A stretch of DNA of 64,000 nt from UBA1715 sp045615765. Lineage in GTDB: Bacteria > Bacteroidota > Bacteroidia > Bacteroidales > UBA1715. Positions 1-9,461 of the stretch are shown here, one piece after another (position 1 is the first letter of the stretch; each line of letters opens with the position of its first letter). The notes under the pieces were generated by a model, which saw only the letters and a program-made list of their open reading frames with translations, ran no database searches and was not told the DNA's origin. The stretch spans positions 1 through 64,000 of the forward strand of contig JAZLFM010000053.1 in assembly GCA_045615765.1 (NCBI GenBank), given 5' to 3'. Both the position numbers and the translations under genes were made by a program.

Positions 1-1
1 C

Positions 2-373
2 ATGATGGAAGGCGTTCTTGGTCTGCCGCCGCAGGAGAAGCCCGAGCAGTTGGAAATCAACAGGGTTCGCAACGAGAAGGGCGACGTGGTGGGCATACTG
101 CTCCGCAGTCCCGAACCGCTGATAGACCCGAAGATACCCGACAAGGAACGTTTCGGTTTCTGTAGTCTCATAGTTCAGCAACTTGCCACCTCACTTACAT
201 ACAATAGAAACTATCTGTACTCGAAGGATTGTTCGCAGTTGTTCATCACGACGGACTCTTTCAAACTATCGGGGAAATCGTTCCACCTTGAATTTAAGCC
301 GATAGAATGGACTGGCACGGAATATAAAGCGATGGAAGATAGTGTTGTGACGGGGAAAATTAAAATGGAATAG
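2..373 (+). CDS. hypothetical protein, probably the C-terminal end of a gene entering from outside the window
   Basis: I do not recognise this 123-residue protein. It starts with two Met codons at the very edge of the window, so the true start may lie upstream. It has no signal peptide or membrane segment and looks like a soluble beta-rich fragment. The first 180 bases are about 56% G+C by my count, whereas the genes that follow are near 30%. That resembles the end of a conserved GC-rich module followed by AT-rich variable cargo. The stop is two bases before the next ATG, so the two genes are probably co-transcribed. Confidence 0.5.
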   Translation: MMEGVLGLPPQEKPEQLEINRVRNEKGDVVGILLRSPEPLIDPKIPDKERFGFCSLIVQQLATSLTYNRNYLYSKDCSQLFITTDSFKLSGKSFHLEFKPIEWTGTEYKAMEDSVVTGKIKME

Positions 374-375
374 GT

Positions 376-1602
376 ATGGGAATAATGATTGATACAAAGG
401 CCTTTATAGTTGATGGTAATGAGTCAGATTCTGAACAGCGGAATGAAGAGGAAAAAGTAGGACTTTATTATGAAGATATTTTTATTAAACGAAGTAAAGG
501 TGTCTTATCAACAGTTGAAATTTTTGAAAAAAAATTGAGAGACTTTTCTTTTGAAACTCAAACAATTGAAGATATTAAAGTTTTGCTTGAAAATTCTGCT
601 AAGGATCTTTGGGTAAATGCAAAAGAGTATGTTCAGAGTGGTACCTATGATGACAGACCATTGTATTGGGCTCGGATAAAAATGGAAGTGGCACTAAAAA
701 ATCATTTAAAAGGTAAATTGGATGCCGATATAGAAAATCTCATACAATTATTTGAAGAAAAATCACGGAATTATACAGGCATAAATTTTACTAAAAATAT
801 TGATAATTTAACAATTGGAAAACCTAAAAAGAAAATTTTGATAACTGGATTTGACCCGTTTGGACTGAAGTATAACGAATATCCTAATATTCAACAAAGT
901 AATCCAAGCGGTGCTGTTGCACTTGCTTTACACGGGACCGAAATTTCTGATGAGGATGGACATGTTGGAGAGATACAAGCAATGATATTTCCTGTGAGGT
1001 ATGAAGATTTTGATAAGGGGTATGTAGAAAAATATATTTATCCTCATTTACATAATGTGGATATGATTGTCACTATTAGTCAAGGCCGTATGTCTTATGA
1101 CATTGAACGTTTTGCGGGCTCTTTCCGTGGAAAAAATCATAATGACAATAGAAATAAAAAAGGAAATAGTGTAAACTATTACCAAATAATAAATTTATCA
1201 CAAGAGGAATTTGTACTAACACCTATATCTGATGTCCCTCAATATTTAGAAACCACACTTCCTTATAGTTCAATGTGTATGGCAAAAAAGAAATATGATA
1301 TAAATGTGGTATATAATCAAAAACTTTATAAAAAAAACGAAAAAGATATAAATACACTTATCCAAAAGGAGGATGTTCAAATTGATGATAAAATAGTTGG
1401 CTCTGGAGGAGATTACCTTTCAAATGAGATTTTTTATAGAGTTTCTTTACTTAGGGAACAGTATAATTCAACGCTAAAAACAGGTCATCTTCATTTACCG
1501 ATAATACAATACTACCAGGCACCATTTTTTTCATTACAAAAAACACGTATAGAAGTAGAAAACACTAAAATACTATTACAATATGCACTTAAAAATCTAT
1601 AA
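376..1602 (+). CDS. pyroglutamyl-peptidase-like (C15 fold) protein with Cys-to-Ser substitution
   Basis: 408 residues. The first 150 or so are an unrecognised charged helical region. From about residue 150 the protein follows peptidase C15 (pyrrolidone-carboxylate peptidase): the opening strand ILITGFDPFG, then FPVRYEDF, then the block holding the catalytic Glu (SYDIERFAGS), then GGDYLSNEIFY, and finally GHLHLP with the catalytic His. In the family the third block reads (T/D)xVCN with Cys as nucleophile. Here Cys is replaced by Ser, while Glu and His are kept. The domain is either a serine variant, inactive, or a binding module. It is longer than classical PCP enzymes (about 200-220 aa). A secreted protein gene overlaps its 3' end by 20 bases. 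Confidence 0.6.
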   Translation: MGIMIDTKAFIVDGNESDSEQRNEEEKVGLYYEDIFIKRSKGVLSTVEIFEKKLRDFSFETQTIEDIKVLLENSAKDLWVNAKEYVQSGTYDDRPLYWARIKMEVALKNHLKGKLDADIENLIQLFEEKSRNYTGINFTKNIDNLTIGKPKKKILITGFDPFGLKYNEYPNIQQSNPSGAVALALHGTEISDEDGHVGEIQAMIFPVRYEDFDKGYVEKYIYPHLHNVDMIVTISQGRMSYDIERFAGSFRGKNHNDNRNKKGNSVNYYQIINLSQEEFVLTPISDVPQYLETTLPYSSMCMAKKKYDINVVYNQKLYKKNEKDINTLIQKEDVQIDDKIVGSGGDYLSNEIFYRVSLLREQYNSTLKTGHLHLPIIQYYQAPFFSLQKTRIEVENTKILLQYALKNL

Positions 1603-2182
1603 ACTGATTCTAACTTTTTTTTTCGTTATTACTTATTTGTCTATATGCGCCCAGCCAGGTTGCCAATGTAATCTTCTGTTTTATCAGATAGCGGATGACA
1701 GTACATTTAATTATGAATTCTTTTATAGGAAAATTAATGTTACACTTACTAAGAAAAAAAAATCATCTCCATTATCGTATGAGTTTTTAGATTCTTATTT
1801 TGAAATCACTAATAGGGATACTATAATTTATCAATCTCGTACAATTATTGGTCAATGTCCTGATACGACATATGGCAATTATGTTAGTTGGCAGGATAGA
1901 ATCTGCTGTGAGGAACCAGTAAAAGTTTATTTGATTATAACGGAGAAGTCAACACAAAGAAAAGAAATTATAATGTTTCCTATTTTTCATGAAATTATGA
2001 GTTATGATTTACGTGGATACACCTTTAAGGAAGGTTCATTTTGGATAGAAAAATATGATCGTTTATTTCGAGAGAATGAGTACCCATTAGTTCCGTGTGA
2101 AAACGATTTGCCGCCGAATTTTATGGAAACGTGCCAAAAGGGTATGCTCAATAAGTCAATATATTATCCTATTAGAAAGTAG
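1583..2182 (+). CDS. secreted hypothetical protein
   Basis: 199 residues beginning with a clear signal peptide (positive start, hydrophobic run to about residue 20, cleavage likely near CAQP). A Cys-rich patch (GCQCN) follows at once, with further cysteines later. Together with the signal this suggests an exported, possibly disulfide-bonded protein. I do not recognise the family. The ATG lies inside the last 20 bases of the C15-like gene in another frame, so the two are translationally linked. A partner or immunity role for the upstream protein is possible but only inferred from position. Confidence 0.6.
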   Translation: MHLKIYKLILTFFFVITYLSICAQPGCQCNLLFYQIADDSTFNYEFFYRKINVTLTKKKKSSPLSYEFLDSYFEITNRDTIIYQSRTIIGQCPDTTYGNYVSWQDRICCEEPVKVYLIITEKSTQRKEIIMFPIFHEIMSYDLRGYTFKEGSFWIEKYDRLFRENEYPLVPCENDLPPNFMETCQKGMLNKSIYYPIRK

Positions 2183-2229
2183 TGGATTATCTGCGAGATG
2201 AGATATTTAGGTGGAATTAATAGCTATGA

Positions 2230-2976
2230 TTAATTACATGATATAGTTTTCATTTTTCGTCTTTGACGCAAAAATTTTTTTATTCCGTATAGAAACAAAG
2301 ATATTGAGAAAATACAAAAAACTATTGCCATTAAGTTGAAATGCCCATAAAAAAGAAAACAAGCAACGATACAGAAAATCAATGCACCACTATAAATCCC
2401 AAAAACATTTCCGTCAAATATTGAGACATCTACCTTGTCTATATCTAACGCATAAATAGTAGTTTTTAGTTTTGCACACAAAAAATCCACTATTTCTGGT
2501 TTATCGTCATATTCAACAACAATTGTAATTTTAAAAAAAGAGTTTTTCTTTAGTATTGATTTAAAACGAAAGTAAAAGGCGTTTTCATGGATTTCTATGC
2601 TTGGTTTTTGATAATCTGGATATTGGCAATCTTTAACTTTCACATCACGTAATCGACATGATTGTGGAACTTCAATTTTCAATAGTTCAATATCTTCCCC
2701 TTTAATATCTTCAGTACCATCATTTATAAGTACTATATTAACAATTGATAAATTACAAGTTATTTCTTTTCCTGAATAATATATTTTTTTCTCTGCTTTG
2801 ATTTCTTGATTTTCATTAGAACCGCGTTCAAATCTTTCTCCATCAACCAATTCCAATGTCAATTTTTTTGGGGGGAAAAGGAAATGCCATACTTTAGGAA
2901 CAAAAATACTTCCTAAAAAAATACTTCCAATAAAATCAAGTATATTTAATATGATTTCTATTGTTGCACTATCCAT
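2230..2976 (-). CDS. membrane-anchored hypothetical protein
   Basis: 248 residues, family not recognised. One hydrophobic segment lies near residues 8-30. A beta-rich soluble domain of roughly 150 residues follows, and two closely spaced hydrophobic segments occupy about residues 190-232 before a basic tail (KKFLRQRRK). The soluble domain is thus held at the inner membrane at both ends. It converges with the secreted-protein gene, with 47 bases between the two stops. Base composition is as AT-rich as its left-hand neighbours. Confidence 0.55.
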   Translation of the reverse strand: MDSATIEIILNILDFIGSIFLGSIFVPKVWHFLFPPKKLTLELVDGERFERGSNENQEIKAEKKIYYSGKEITCNLSIVNIVLINDGTEDIKGEDIELLKIEVPQSCRLRDVKVKDCQYPDYQKPSIEIHENAFYFRFKSILKKNSFFKITIVVEYDDKPEIVDFLCAKLKTTIYALDIDKVDVSIFDGNVFGIYSGALIFCIVACFLFYGHFNLMAIVFCIFSISLFLYGIKKFLRQRRKMKTISCN

Positions 2977-3202
2977 TTCGTTTTTAATATGATGCTCAAC
3001 ATGTTAAATCCTATAATATAAATTTTTAAGTGCATATTACAAAGATCTTAAGAAAACACTAGCATTATTTTAGAAGGCTTTCTCGATTTATTTTGCAATT
3101 CCTCCGATCTACAATTTTAAGAATATTCGTGTTGTTTATCAGTGCTAAAATTTAAAAAAAGTAACTTTCGTCATTCCATTGAAAATAGGCTTTAAGAAAA
3201 AA

Positions 3203-3484
3203 TTATTCCTTTTTGTTTACTTTTTCGCTCAATGCTTTACCAGCTTTGAATTGAGCAACTTTTTTAGCGGCAATCTTAATCTCTTTGCCAGTTTGTGGGT
3301 TACGACCTTTACGAGCGTTTCTCTTTCCAACTTTGAATGTTCCAAAGCCAATTAATTGAACCGATTCGCCTTTTGCCAAAGCGTCAGAAATTGATTCTAC
3401 GAATGAGTTAATTGCAAATTCAGATACCTTTTTAGGTAATCCTGATTTTTCAGACATTGCTGAAACTAAATCTTGTTTATTCAT
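3203..3484 (-). CDS. HU family DNA-binding protein
   Basis: 93 residues covering the whole HU/IHF fold: N-terminal helices with NKQDLVSAMSEKSGLPKK, the central strand GFGTFKVGKRNARKGRNPQTG with the DNA-minor-groove arm (RNPQTGKEI), and a C-terminal helix rich in Ala and Lys. HU dimers bend DNA and compact the nucleoid. Length matches the family. It is monocistronic and preceded by a near-perfect Bacteroides-type promoter. Whether it is host core DNA or sits inside the island to its right cannot be told from sequence alone. Confidence 0.95.
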   Translation of the reverse strand: MNKQDLVSAMSEKSGLPKKVSEFAINSFVESISDALAKGESVQLIGFGTFKVGKRNARKGRNPQTGKEIKIAAKKVAQFKAGKALSEKVNKKE

Positions 3485-3510
3485 AATAATATTTTTTTAG
3501 TTATTTTGAG

Positions 3511-3543
3511 CAAATATAAGTGTTTTCGGGGATAATAGACAAA
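3511..3543 (-). promoter_or_regulatory. Bacteroides-type promoter of the HU gene
   Basis: Read on the minus strand: TTTG at 3540-3543, a 21-base spacer, then TATATTTG (TAnnTTTG) at 3511-3518, 27 bases before the ATG. This fits the sigma-ABfr consensus of Bacteroides. Confidence 0.75.
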
Positions 3544-3666
3544 TACATACGAATTAGAACAGTGCATTTACGATATAATGTAAGATTCTATTGATGATGC
3601 TTGTTATGTAAGTTAAATTAACCCCGCCATAGTTATTCTCATTTCTGCGGTTGACAATTCATATCT

Positions 3667-4258
3667 TTATCGCAAATCTTCAGATGTTACAGGCTTCAAA
3701 TTTACAACCCGAATTCTTCCAATAAATAATTCCGTAATCACCTTAAAGTTATTTTCAGAAACAGTAGAAAAGTTCATAAAATTCTCTTTCGTAACATGAT
3801 TCCAAAATTTTCCTATTTGTTCTTTTATCATCTTCACTCTTTCATATTTATCTTGAAATGGTTCTAAGCCAAAAGTATGAATCTCTAAATCGCGATGCGC
3901 TTTTTGCTCTTCCTTTTCCCAATAATCCAATACATCACCATAAAACTCTCCATTGTGTTGATAGTCACCTATATTAACAGGGAATAGTCTGGCATCAAGA
4001 TTGCCTGCCTTCGTTACAAGAGCAGCCTCATACATGCATTGATCGGAATAAAAGAACTTGTCGCTCAAGAGCATAATTACTCTATCAGCTCTGCCAATTT
4101 CTTCCTCGAACTTATTCTATTCTGCTTTTGTATTTGCAATCCTTAACATCTATGACACACCTAAAACCTGCGGCCTCGATAGATGGCGCCAACCAGTTTC
4201 GTGCAATTCCCTCCACTGGTTCCTTCCAGCGATATGAAACATATACTCTCTTACACAT
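3667..4258 (-). pseudogene. TIR-domain effector gene interrupted by a +1 frameshift
   Basis: The ATG at 4258-4256 overlaps the end of the upstream gene (ATGTGTAA). Translation gives KRVYVSYRWKEPVEG and continues to a stop at 4114-4112. One base further the reading frame goes on with KFEEEIGRADRVIMLLSDKF, then CMYEAAL, to 3667. Joined together this is a TIR domain: an opening beta strand with SYR, a VIMLLS strand, and the Glu in CMYE at the position of the NADase catalytic Glu, followed by about 110 extra residues. Removing one T near 4113 restores a single frame of about 196 residues. It may be a real inactivating mutation or an assembly error. TIR enzymes in defence systems deplete or convert NAD+. 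It is the last gene of a five-gene operon. Confidence 0.75.
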
Positions 4259-5609
4259 TGTCTATCTCCCTTGAAACTTGTGCAACCAATCCTGCATCAT
4301 CACTTTGCAGAAAATCATCTAGCATATCCATTGCGTCCTCAAGTACCTTGTCGTTTTGCTCAAACTCAAGTATCTTGTTGTATGCTGTCAATAATACCTC
4401 CGTCATAGAGTCAAAAACACGCCAATTATTTTCCTCTCTCATGTACCGTCCCAATAACCAATCTAGTGTCTTATGGGGGTTCTTGTCTGAATAGATCTTT
4501 AAAAACTCAAAAACATAGTGGTTACAATACTTAATAACAGGTGAGTCAAAAAGAGAATCAAGATAGGGTTCCAGTACGTTGTTTGACCACTTCTCATACT
4601 CATTGAATATAAAATCATACTGCTGTCCAAGTTCTTCCTCATCATAATTCATATATTTTCTTAGAATGCCTTCTATTAATTCATGATGAGCAGGCGAGTA
4701 ATATCTTTCTGTTTCCCTGACTAACGAAGTTCTTCCAATCTCTGAAGCATCTGCCATCTTATACATCAAATCTTTTGCTCCATTTTCTTGCCTTAGAGCT
4801 GCTATAAACAGCCATACAACATTAACCTTATGGCACTCTGGCTTCAAAACGCATTGTTCAAAGTATTCCTTCAGTGCTTCAAAATTATAGGATATCAGAT
4901 ATAATATCGGATTCATATTGTGCACTGGTAGCTTCAGGAGGTGTACATCATAGTCATGAACTAAATGAAGGAACAGTTTTAGTGTTTTCTCTTTATCCTC
5001 GTTTATCATCACGGCCATTTGGAATAGAGCCGCACATCTTGTCGCAACAGATGCCGTTTCTGCTATTTCATCAAGGCAGTTGAATATATCTTCCGTATAT
5101 GGTTTCATTGTAATGCTACACACCAAGTGGTCAACGGCGCATCCTCTTACTTGGTTTATTCCCGTGTTGTAATCCACGTCAACATAGTCAACTTCTTGTT
5201 TGTCCTCAGCTTCGCGTGCCACCATCATTACATAGTCCATTAGCACCTTCGGAGCAACCTTATTATTATTGATATAATAGTCAAGTGATCTGCATATATC
5301 TATCACTACCTCTTTTTTTGAGGTATTTACATTTTCGCCCAATGCACTGATTAATCTTGTATAAAGATCAATCAACTCATCATCTGTCAACCCGCTTTCC
5401 TGTAGAGTTCCTAAAGCAGAGGAAACATAGTACAAATCAACTTCTCCATTTTCAAGAATCTTTTTATATGCATTATATCCTTTTTGAGGCTCTTTTTTCA
5501 GTACATCACGCAAAGACCACGCCAATCCTATACGAGTTGGACGACTCCAATCAACATCGTAGTCGGTATTGTACATTCCAGCCAACTTCACAATGTTTTC
5601 TATTGACAT
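4251..5609 (-). CDS. large helical-repeat protein of the STAND-TIR operon
   Basis: 452 residues, almost entirely predicted alpha-helical with repeated helix pairs like HEAT/ARM or TPR solenoids. No catalytic motif, signal or membrane segment was seen, and I do not recognise a named family. It starts 6 bases after the NTPase stop, and its own stop overlaps the start of the TIR gene, so all three are translated together. The NTPase C-terminus is also helical, so this protein may be a detached sensor or scaffold part that some relatives carry as one polypeptide. That last point is inference. Confidence 0.6.
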   Translation of the reverse strand: MSIENIVKLAGMYNTDYDVDWSRPTRIGLAWSLRDVLKKEPQKGYNAYKKILENGEVDLYYVSSALGTLQESGLTDDELIDLYTRLISALGENVNTSKKEVVIDICRSLDYYINNNKVAPKVLMDYVMMVAREAEDKQEVDYVDVDYNTGINQVRGCAVDHLVCSITMKPYTEDIFNCLDEIAETASVATRCAALFQMAVMINEDKEKTLKLFLHLVHDYDVHLLKLPVHNMNPILYLISYNFEALKEYFEQCVLKPECHKVNVVWLFIAALRQENGAKDLMYKMADASEIGRTSLVRETERYYSPAHHELIEGILRKYMNYDEEELGQQYDFIFNEYEKWSNNVLEPYLDSLFDSPVIKYCNHYVFEFLKIYSDKNPHKTLDWLLGRYMREENNWRVFDSMTEVLLTAYNKILEFEQNDKVLEDAMDMLDDFLQSDDAGLVAQVSREIDNV

Positions 5610-5615
5610 CTTTTC

Positions 5616-8537
5616 CTATTTTTCAGTTGGTAGTGTTGACCATCCATAAAGAGATTGTATCTTGTAGGGGGCTTCGTTATTTATATCAACCCCTTTGCGT
5701 TCTATTTCCTTCAGTTCTTTCCAAGCATTCTTGAAATGCGTTTTCAAATAGTCTTTGGGGATGGTACTTAAGAACTTTCCCTTCGTAGATCCTATTGCTG
5801 TGTTGGGGGTATTATTTCTATATTCCTTCGTAATTGGTCTTTGCCCTTTCTCCCATTCTGGTATTAAAGTTCGTACAATTTCTATCAACGTTAATTGCTG
5901 CTCTTGGTTTAGCAGCATAAATACCTCGCCAAACAACTTTATTTGGTAATACTCAAGTATCGATGACATTTTTTTCTTTTTTAAGGCTGTTGACAGATAA
6001 TCAAATGCAGTATCCCTATATCTGGTCATGTTCTTTAGCCATCCAGTTATGGCAATTACATGGTAAATATCTACATTCTTTTGAGCTAGTTTTTTCAATA
6101 AATCATCTATATCTGCAGCATTGTTTTCTACTTCTTTTTCTACGCCGAGTAGTACGCTGTTAAGCATTTGATCTGGAAAATTATAAGAAACGTTAGATCT
6201 ATTGTATGTCCAATAAATCAATGTACCAACGATTTCCATACCTTCTAATGTCCGTATAGAGGCATCTATCATCATCGAAACTAAATTAATTTCTGTCATA
6301 AATGCCAAATGCTCATCAGTCTTGTGCAGAGCATCAAGCATCTCTCTCAAATCACAGCCTACGTCAAACTGCCAGTCTTTTTTACTATCCCACTCTGAAA
6401 GTCTGGCTGCAACATAACGTTTTATTCTATCAGCCACGATAACAGGGCGCGTTTCTGCAAGGTTCGCATAGAAATGATGTAATCCAATTTCCCCATCTTC
6501 TTTGTCTATGATTTGAATAATGGACATCAGAACATCTGCCGTCGCATCATCTTTAATTGGGAGATAACAGATTGTCCTAACAACTGGTTCCAATCTCTCT
6601 TCTTCCAATTGGCTTATTTTATTTTCTATCTGTCTTAATATGGTTATTCCCTCCTGTTGATTCTGCTCAATAATATAATTCAACAAATCAATGACGCGTT
6701 CAGTATATCGCCTTTCACAATTTGCGAACCCGCCATTTGACAATATGTAGCGCATCAAAGTCTTAACAGGTCCAATGGCATATACAGTCCTCAGAAATAC
6801 ACTACTGAGTTTGTCATCTGGGATAATGGTTTCGCGTATAACAGCATCTTCTTGTGGTTTTAAATTCACAAAAGAACCCAGCAAGGAAATTGTGAGCTGC
6901 TTTAAATGGAATCGGTAATTGGCACTGGTAATAATCTTTCTAACAATACTGATATATTTATTTGAATCTACTTCTCTTAAGTATACTAGAAGTGTTTTCA
7001 GACGTCCTCTTACAAATAAACCTTGATGAACATTCATGAAATCATCCTCTATTGTTCTTCCAGACTCAAAGAACAATCTGGAATAGGTATAGTCGAATAA
7101 AGTCTGGTGACGGAATTGAATTTGTGTACCATCACTGCTTTGTGCCAGATAGCCTTCCGACAACAGGAAGGTTTGTTCATTTGAATATTCGGTACTGAAC
7201 TTTATAAAACTTTGCGACAACACCTGCTCATGTATCATATTTCCTACGACCTTTTCAAGATATGTCTTTATTCGGTTTGGCTCAATTCCCTTTTCCCTGG
7301 CATCTGCGATAAGTACCTGTTGCCAATAGGCATTATAGACTGCGGATTGTGTTGCTTTTAATTTACCACCACTGTTTTTACGCAAACGGCAATACAGAGA
7401 CAGGTTCATTGGATTCTCCAAAAACCTATATTCCTCTTCTTGTAATCCACCTTCAAGGATATTAAAGTCAGCCAAGACTCTATCCACATCTGTTTTAGGC
7501 AAATTCCTTACAATTATCTGATGACTACCATTATATTGATAGAATGCCCGTTCACTCTTGTAGTCATATTCCCTACATGATAATACAATTCTAACATTAT
7601 CATTACGGGAGAGTTCGGTAATTACTCTTTGTACTTCAGCCAAAGGCTTACGCTTAAAGTTAAGAGAAAGAGACAAAGCATCAATCTGATCTATAATCAA
7701 GACAGTGAGTCCCTTTCTTGCACTTCCAGTTACCAATTGAATAAGCGAGGTGCCATTCAGGTTTAAAGCCTTGTCAATATCTGTATCATTGGTATCAAAC
7801 AAGTAATCTGACTTAAGTCCAATCGTTGGAATATCTTGTTGCTCTAATTTATTAAGGACATCTGCCAATACAACTGTTTTTCCACTACCAGCCTCACCAG
7901 TTACAATACAAATACGTTTTTCTGGCTTTTTATAATCTTTACCTTGAACCCACTCTAATATTAAAGCTGTTTCCTGTCGTTCTATATGATAGTCATCAGC
8001 TAGGCATCTGTCGACACCTCGTAGATTAGAAGACATTTCTTCAAAGGTTTTCGGTTGTTTTGTTACCGATTCTTTGATTGTTTGTATGTCATCTTTCATA
8101 TCCGACACATCGCTTAATAGCAGGGTAAGGTGTGTTTTATTCTCTTGGGCCGTCTTTAGGCATTCCTGCGCTAATGCTAAATTCAGGCCGTTCAAGGTTT
8201 CTTGCCTCTTCAATACCTCATTTTTGAAAGCTTCATATAATTCCTTGTTTACATATCTCTTCCTTTCAGGTGGCTCAAGGCGAATGATTTCATCTTTTAT
8301 CACCTTCTGATAGTAACGGAATTCCTCTCTCTCAGTTTTCTCTATTTGAACATCGTTGGCATCCTTCTTCGTTTTCTTAATAGCGGAAACAAATGCCTCC
8401 CTCATAACTTTTCTGAATGCATCATTGTCTGAGTCATCATCAGCATACATGATATTCTTCACTTTATCATAAGCGGCGGAAGCTACGATGTTTTGTAATA
8501 TTGGCAATAATGCAGATGTAAGAATCGTCATATCCAT
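5616..8537 (-). CDS. STAND-like P-loop NTPase with helical sensor region
   Basis: 973 residues. About 1-190 is a helical N-terminus with coiled-coil stretches. The NTPase core follows: Walker A GEAGSGKT at 214-221, Walker B LTVLIIDQIDAL at 277-288, and a sensor strand with arginine (VRIVLSCREYDY) near 315-326. A winged-helix-like segment with NPMNLSLYCRL lies near 375-386. The remaining 550 or so residues are helical repeats. This order (helical N-term, NTPase, long repeat sensor) is that of STAND ATPases such as the Avs antiphage proteins, which oligomerise when the sensor binds a phage protein. No nuclease or protease domain is fused, so the separate downstream TIR gene is the natural effector. 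It is 6 bases after the AbiEii-like gene. Confidence 0.75.
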   Translation of the reverse strand: MDMTILTSALLPILQNIVASAAYDKVKNIMYADDDSDNDAFRKVMREAFVSAIKKTKKDANDVQIEKTEREEFRYYQKVIKDEIIRLEPPERKRYVNKELYEAFKNEVLKRQETLNGLNLALAQECLKTAQENKTHLTLLLSDVSDMKDDIQTIKESVTKQPKTFEEMSSNLRGVDRCLADDYHIERQETALILEWVQGKDYKKPEKRICIVTGEAGSGKTVVLADVLNKLEQQDIPTIGLKSDYLFDTNDTDIDKALNLNGTSLIQLVTGSARKGLTVLIIDQIDALSLSLNFKRKPLAEVQRVITELSRNDNVRIVLSCREYDYKSERAFYQYNGSHQIIVRNLPKTDVDRVLADFNILEGGLQEEEYRFLENPMNLSLYCRLRKNSGGKLKATQSAVYNAYWQQVLIADAREKGIEPNRIKTYLEKVVGNMIHEQVLSQSFIKFSTEYSNEQTFLLSEGYLAQSSDGTQIQFRHQTLFDYTYSRLFFESGRTIEDDFMNVHQGLFVRGRLKTLLVYLREVDSNKYISIVRKIITSANYRFHLKQLTISLLGSFVNLKPQEDAVIRETIIPDDKLSSVFLRTVYAIGPVKTLMRYILSNGGFANCERRYTERVIDLLNYIIEQNQQEGITILRQIENKISQLEEERLEPVVRTICYLPIKDDATADVLMSIIQIIDKEDGEIGLHHFYANLAETRPVIVADRIKRYVAARLSEWDSKKDWQFDVGCDLREMLDALHKTDEHLAFMTEINLVSMMIDASIRTLEGMEIVGTLIYWTYNRSNVSYNFPDQMLNSVLLGVEKEVENNAADIDDLLKKLAQKNVDIYHVIAITGWLKNMTRYRDTAFDYLSTALKKKKMSSILEYYQIKLFGEVFMLLNQEQQLTLIEIVRTLIPEWEKGQRPITKEYRNNTPNTAIGSTKGKFLSTIPKDYLKTHFKNAWKELKEIERKGVDINNEAPYKIQSLYGWSTLPTEK

Positions 8538-8543
8538 TGTTTC

Positions 8544-9461
8544 TTAAATTAAAATACACTTCAGATTTTTCTCCTCCTCTTTCAATTTTTGAGGATTTTG
8601 CTTGGCAAGTTTCTTTAGATTAAGAAGTTTCCATTGAATGGAAGGATAATTTTTGAAGTACTCAAATTCATATCCGTTCCATTCAGGTTGACCAGATTCA
8701 AAACTAATCAGGAACTTCTTATCCTCTTCGGTCATCAACGATCTAACGTCATTTATGAGTTTTGTTCGAGTCTCTTCAAATTCTTCGTATGAAAACAGAA
8801 TATCAGTCATGCCAGCGAACTGGTTTTCCATTGCCTTTCGTTGGTCTATCAAACTTGGGGCTAATGATTCGTGTAATGGCCTTTCGCTACCAAGTAGGCA
8901 AAATATAAGTCCTTCACGGCATTGTCGTAAAGGGAAATCCATATATTTTATATCAAATAGATCTCGTGGATGTTGGCGAGATAACGCTGCGGCAATTTTT
9001 CCTCCATAAAGCAGTGTCAATGGTACAATTGGAGCTTCGCAATAAAGTGAAAACTCATTCTGTGCTTTCTCACTCAAAGGTATGGTAAGGATTTCGCCAC
9101 CTACAATACCACGTTTTGTTTGATTCACTTCAATTTTAACTTGTTTTCCTTGATGTTCGCACAATAATTTACTTGTGTTGAAATTAGGTGTTATGTGTAT
9201 TCCTTTGATTGTTCGTTGTGCCTTATCGCAAATTAATTTGAGATGCTTAGTTATGTTCTCTAAACTGGTTTGTCGGTCAGACAAAGGAATATATGTCAAA
9301 TCGATGTCGACAGAGTAACGGGGTAGGTTTTTCAAAAACAAATTAATAGCAGTGCCACCGTGTATGGCAAAAACGCCTTCCTCTTTTATTATTGGCACAA
9401 GTCGAAGCAGAAGCTCCACTTTTTGCGCGTAAACTTTTGATTTTATACTACTGTCATTCAT
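8544..9461 (-). CDS. AbiEii-family nucleotidyltransferase toxin
   Basis: 305 residues with the DNA-polymerase-beta-like nucleotidyltransferase signature of AbiEii/type IV toxins: HGGTAINLF at 34-42, then the metal-binding SVDIDLTY at 50-57, and later GGKIAAALSRQHPRDLFD near 150-170. AbiEii enzymes transfer nucleotides (GTP or CTP in studied members) to RNA targets, some to the tRNA acceptor end, and cause abortive infection. Size matches the family. Its start overlaps the antitoxin stop by 8 bases, the usual AbiEi/AbiEii order. The next gene, the NTPase, begins 6 bases later, so toxin and NTPase share an operon. Confidence 0.85.
   Translation of the reverse strand: MNDSSIKSKVYAQKVELLLRLVPIIKEEGVFAIHGGTAINLFLKNLPRYSVDIDLTYIPLSDRQTSLENITKHLKLICDKAQRTIKGIHITPNFNTSKLLCEHQGKQVKIEVNQTKRGIVGGEILTIPLSEKAQNEFSLYCEAPIVPLTLLYGGKIAAALSRQHPRDLFDIKYMDFPLRQCREGLIFCLLGSERPLHESLAPSLIDQRKAMENQFAGMTDILFSYEEFEETRTKLINDVRSLMTEEDKKFLISFESGQPEWNGYEFEYFKNYPSIQWKLLNLKKLAKQNPQKLKEEEKNLKCILI

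Noticed and set aside
3625..3660. Short similarities (AACCC-CCATA, CATTTCTGCG, ATTCTCA) between the left edge of the defence operon and the mnmE 3' flank
   Set aside because: The pieces occur in a different order and in inverted orientation; not a usable attachment repeat.
4183..5734. Several plus-strand ORFs opposite the NTPase and helical-protein genes
   Set aside because: They lie antisense to long genes with clear protein families and have no recognisable features of their own.
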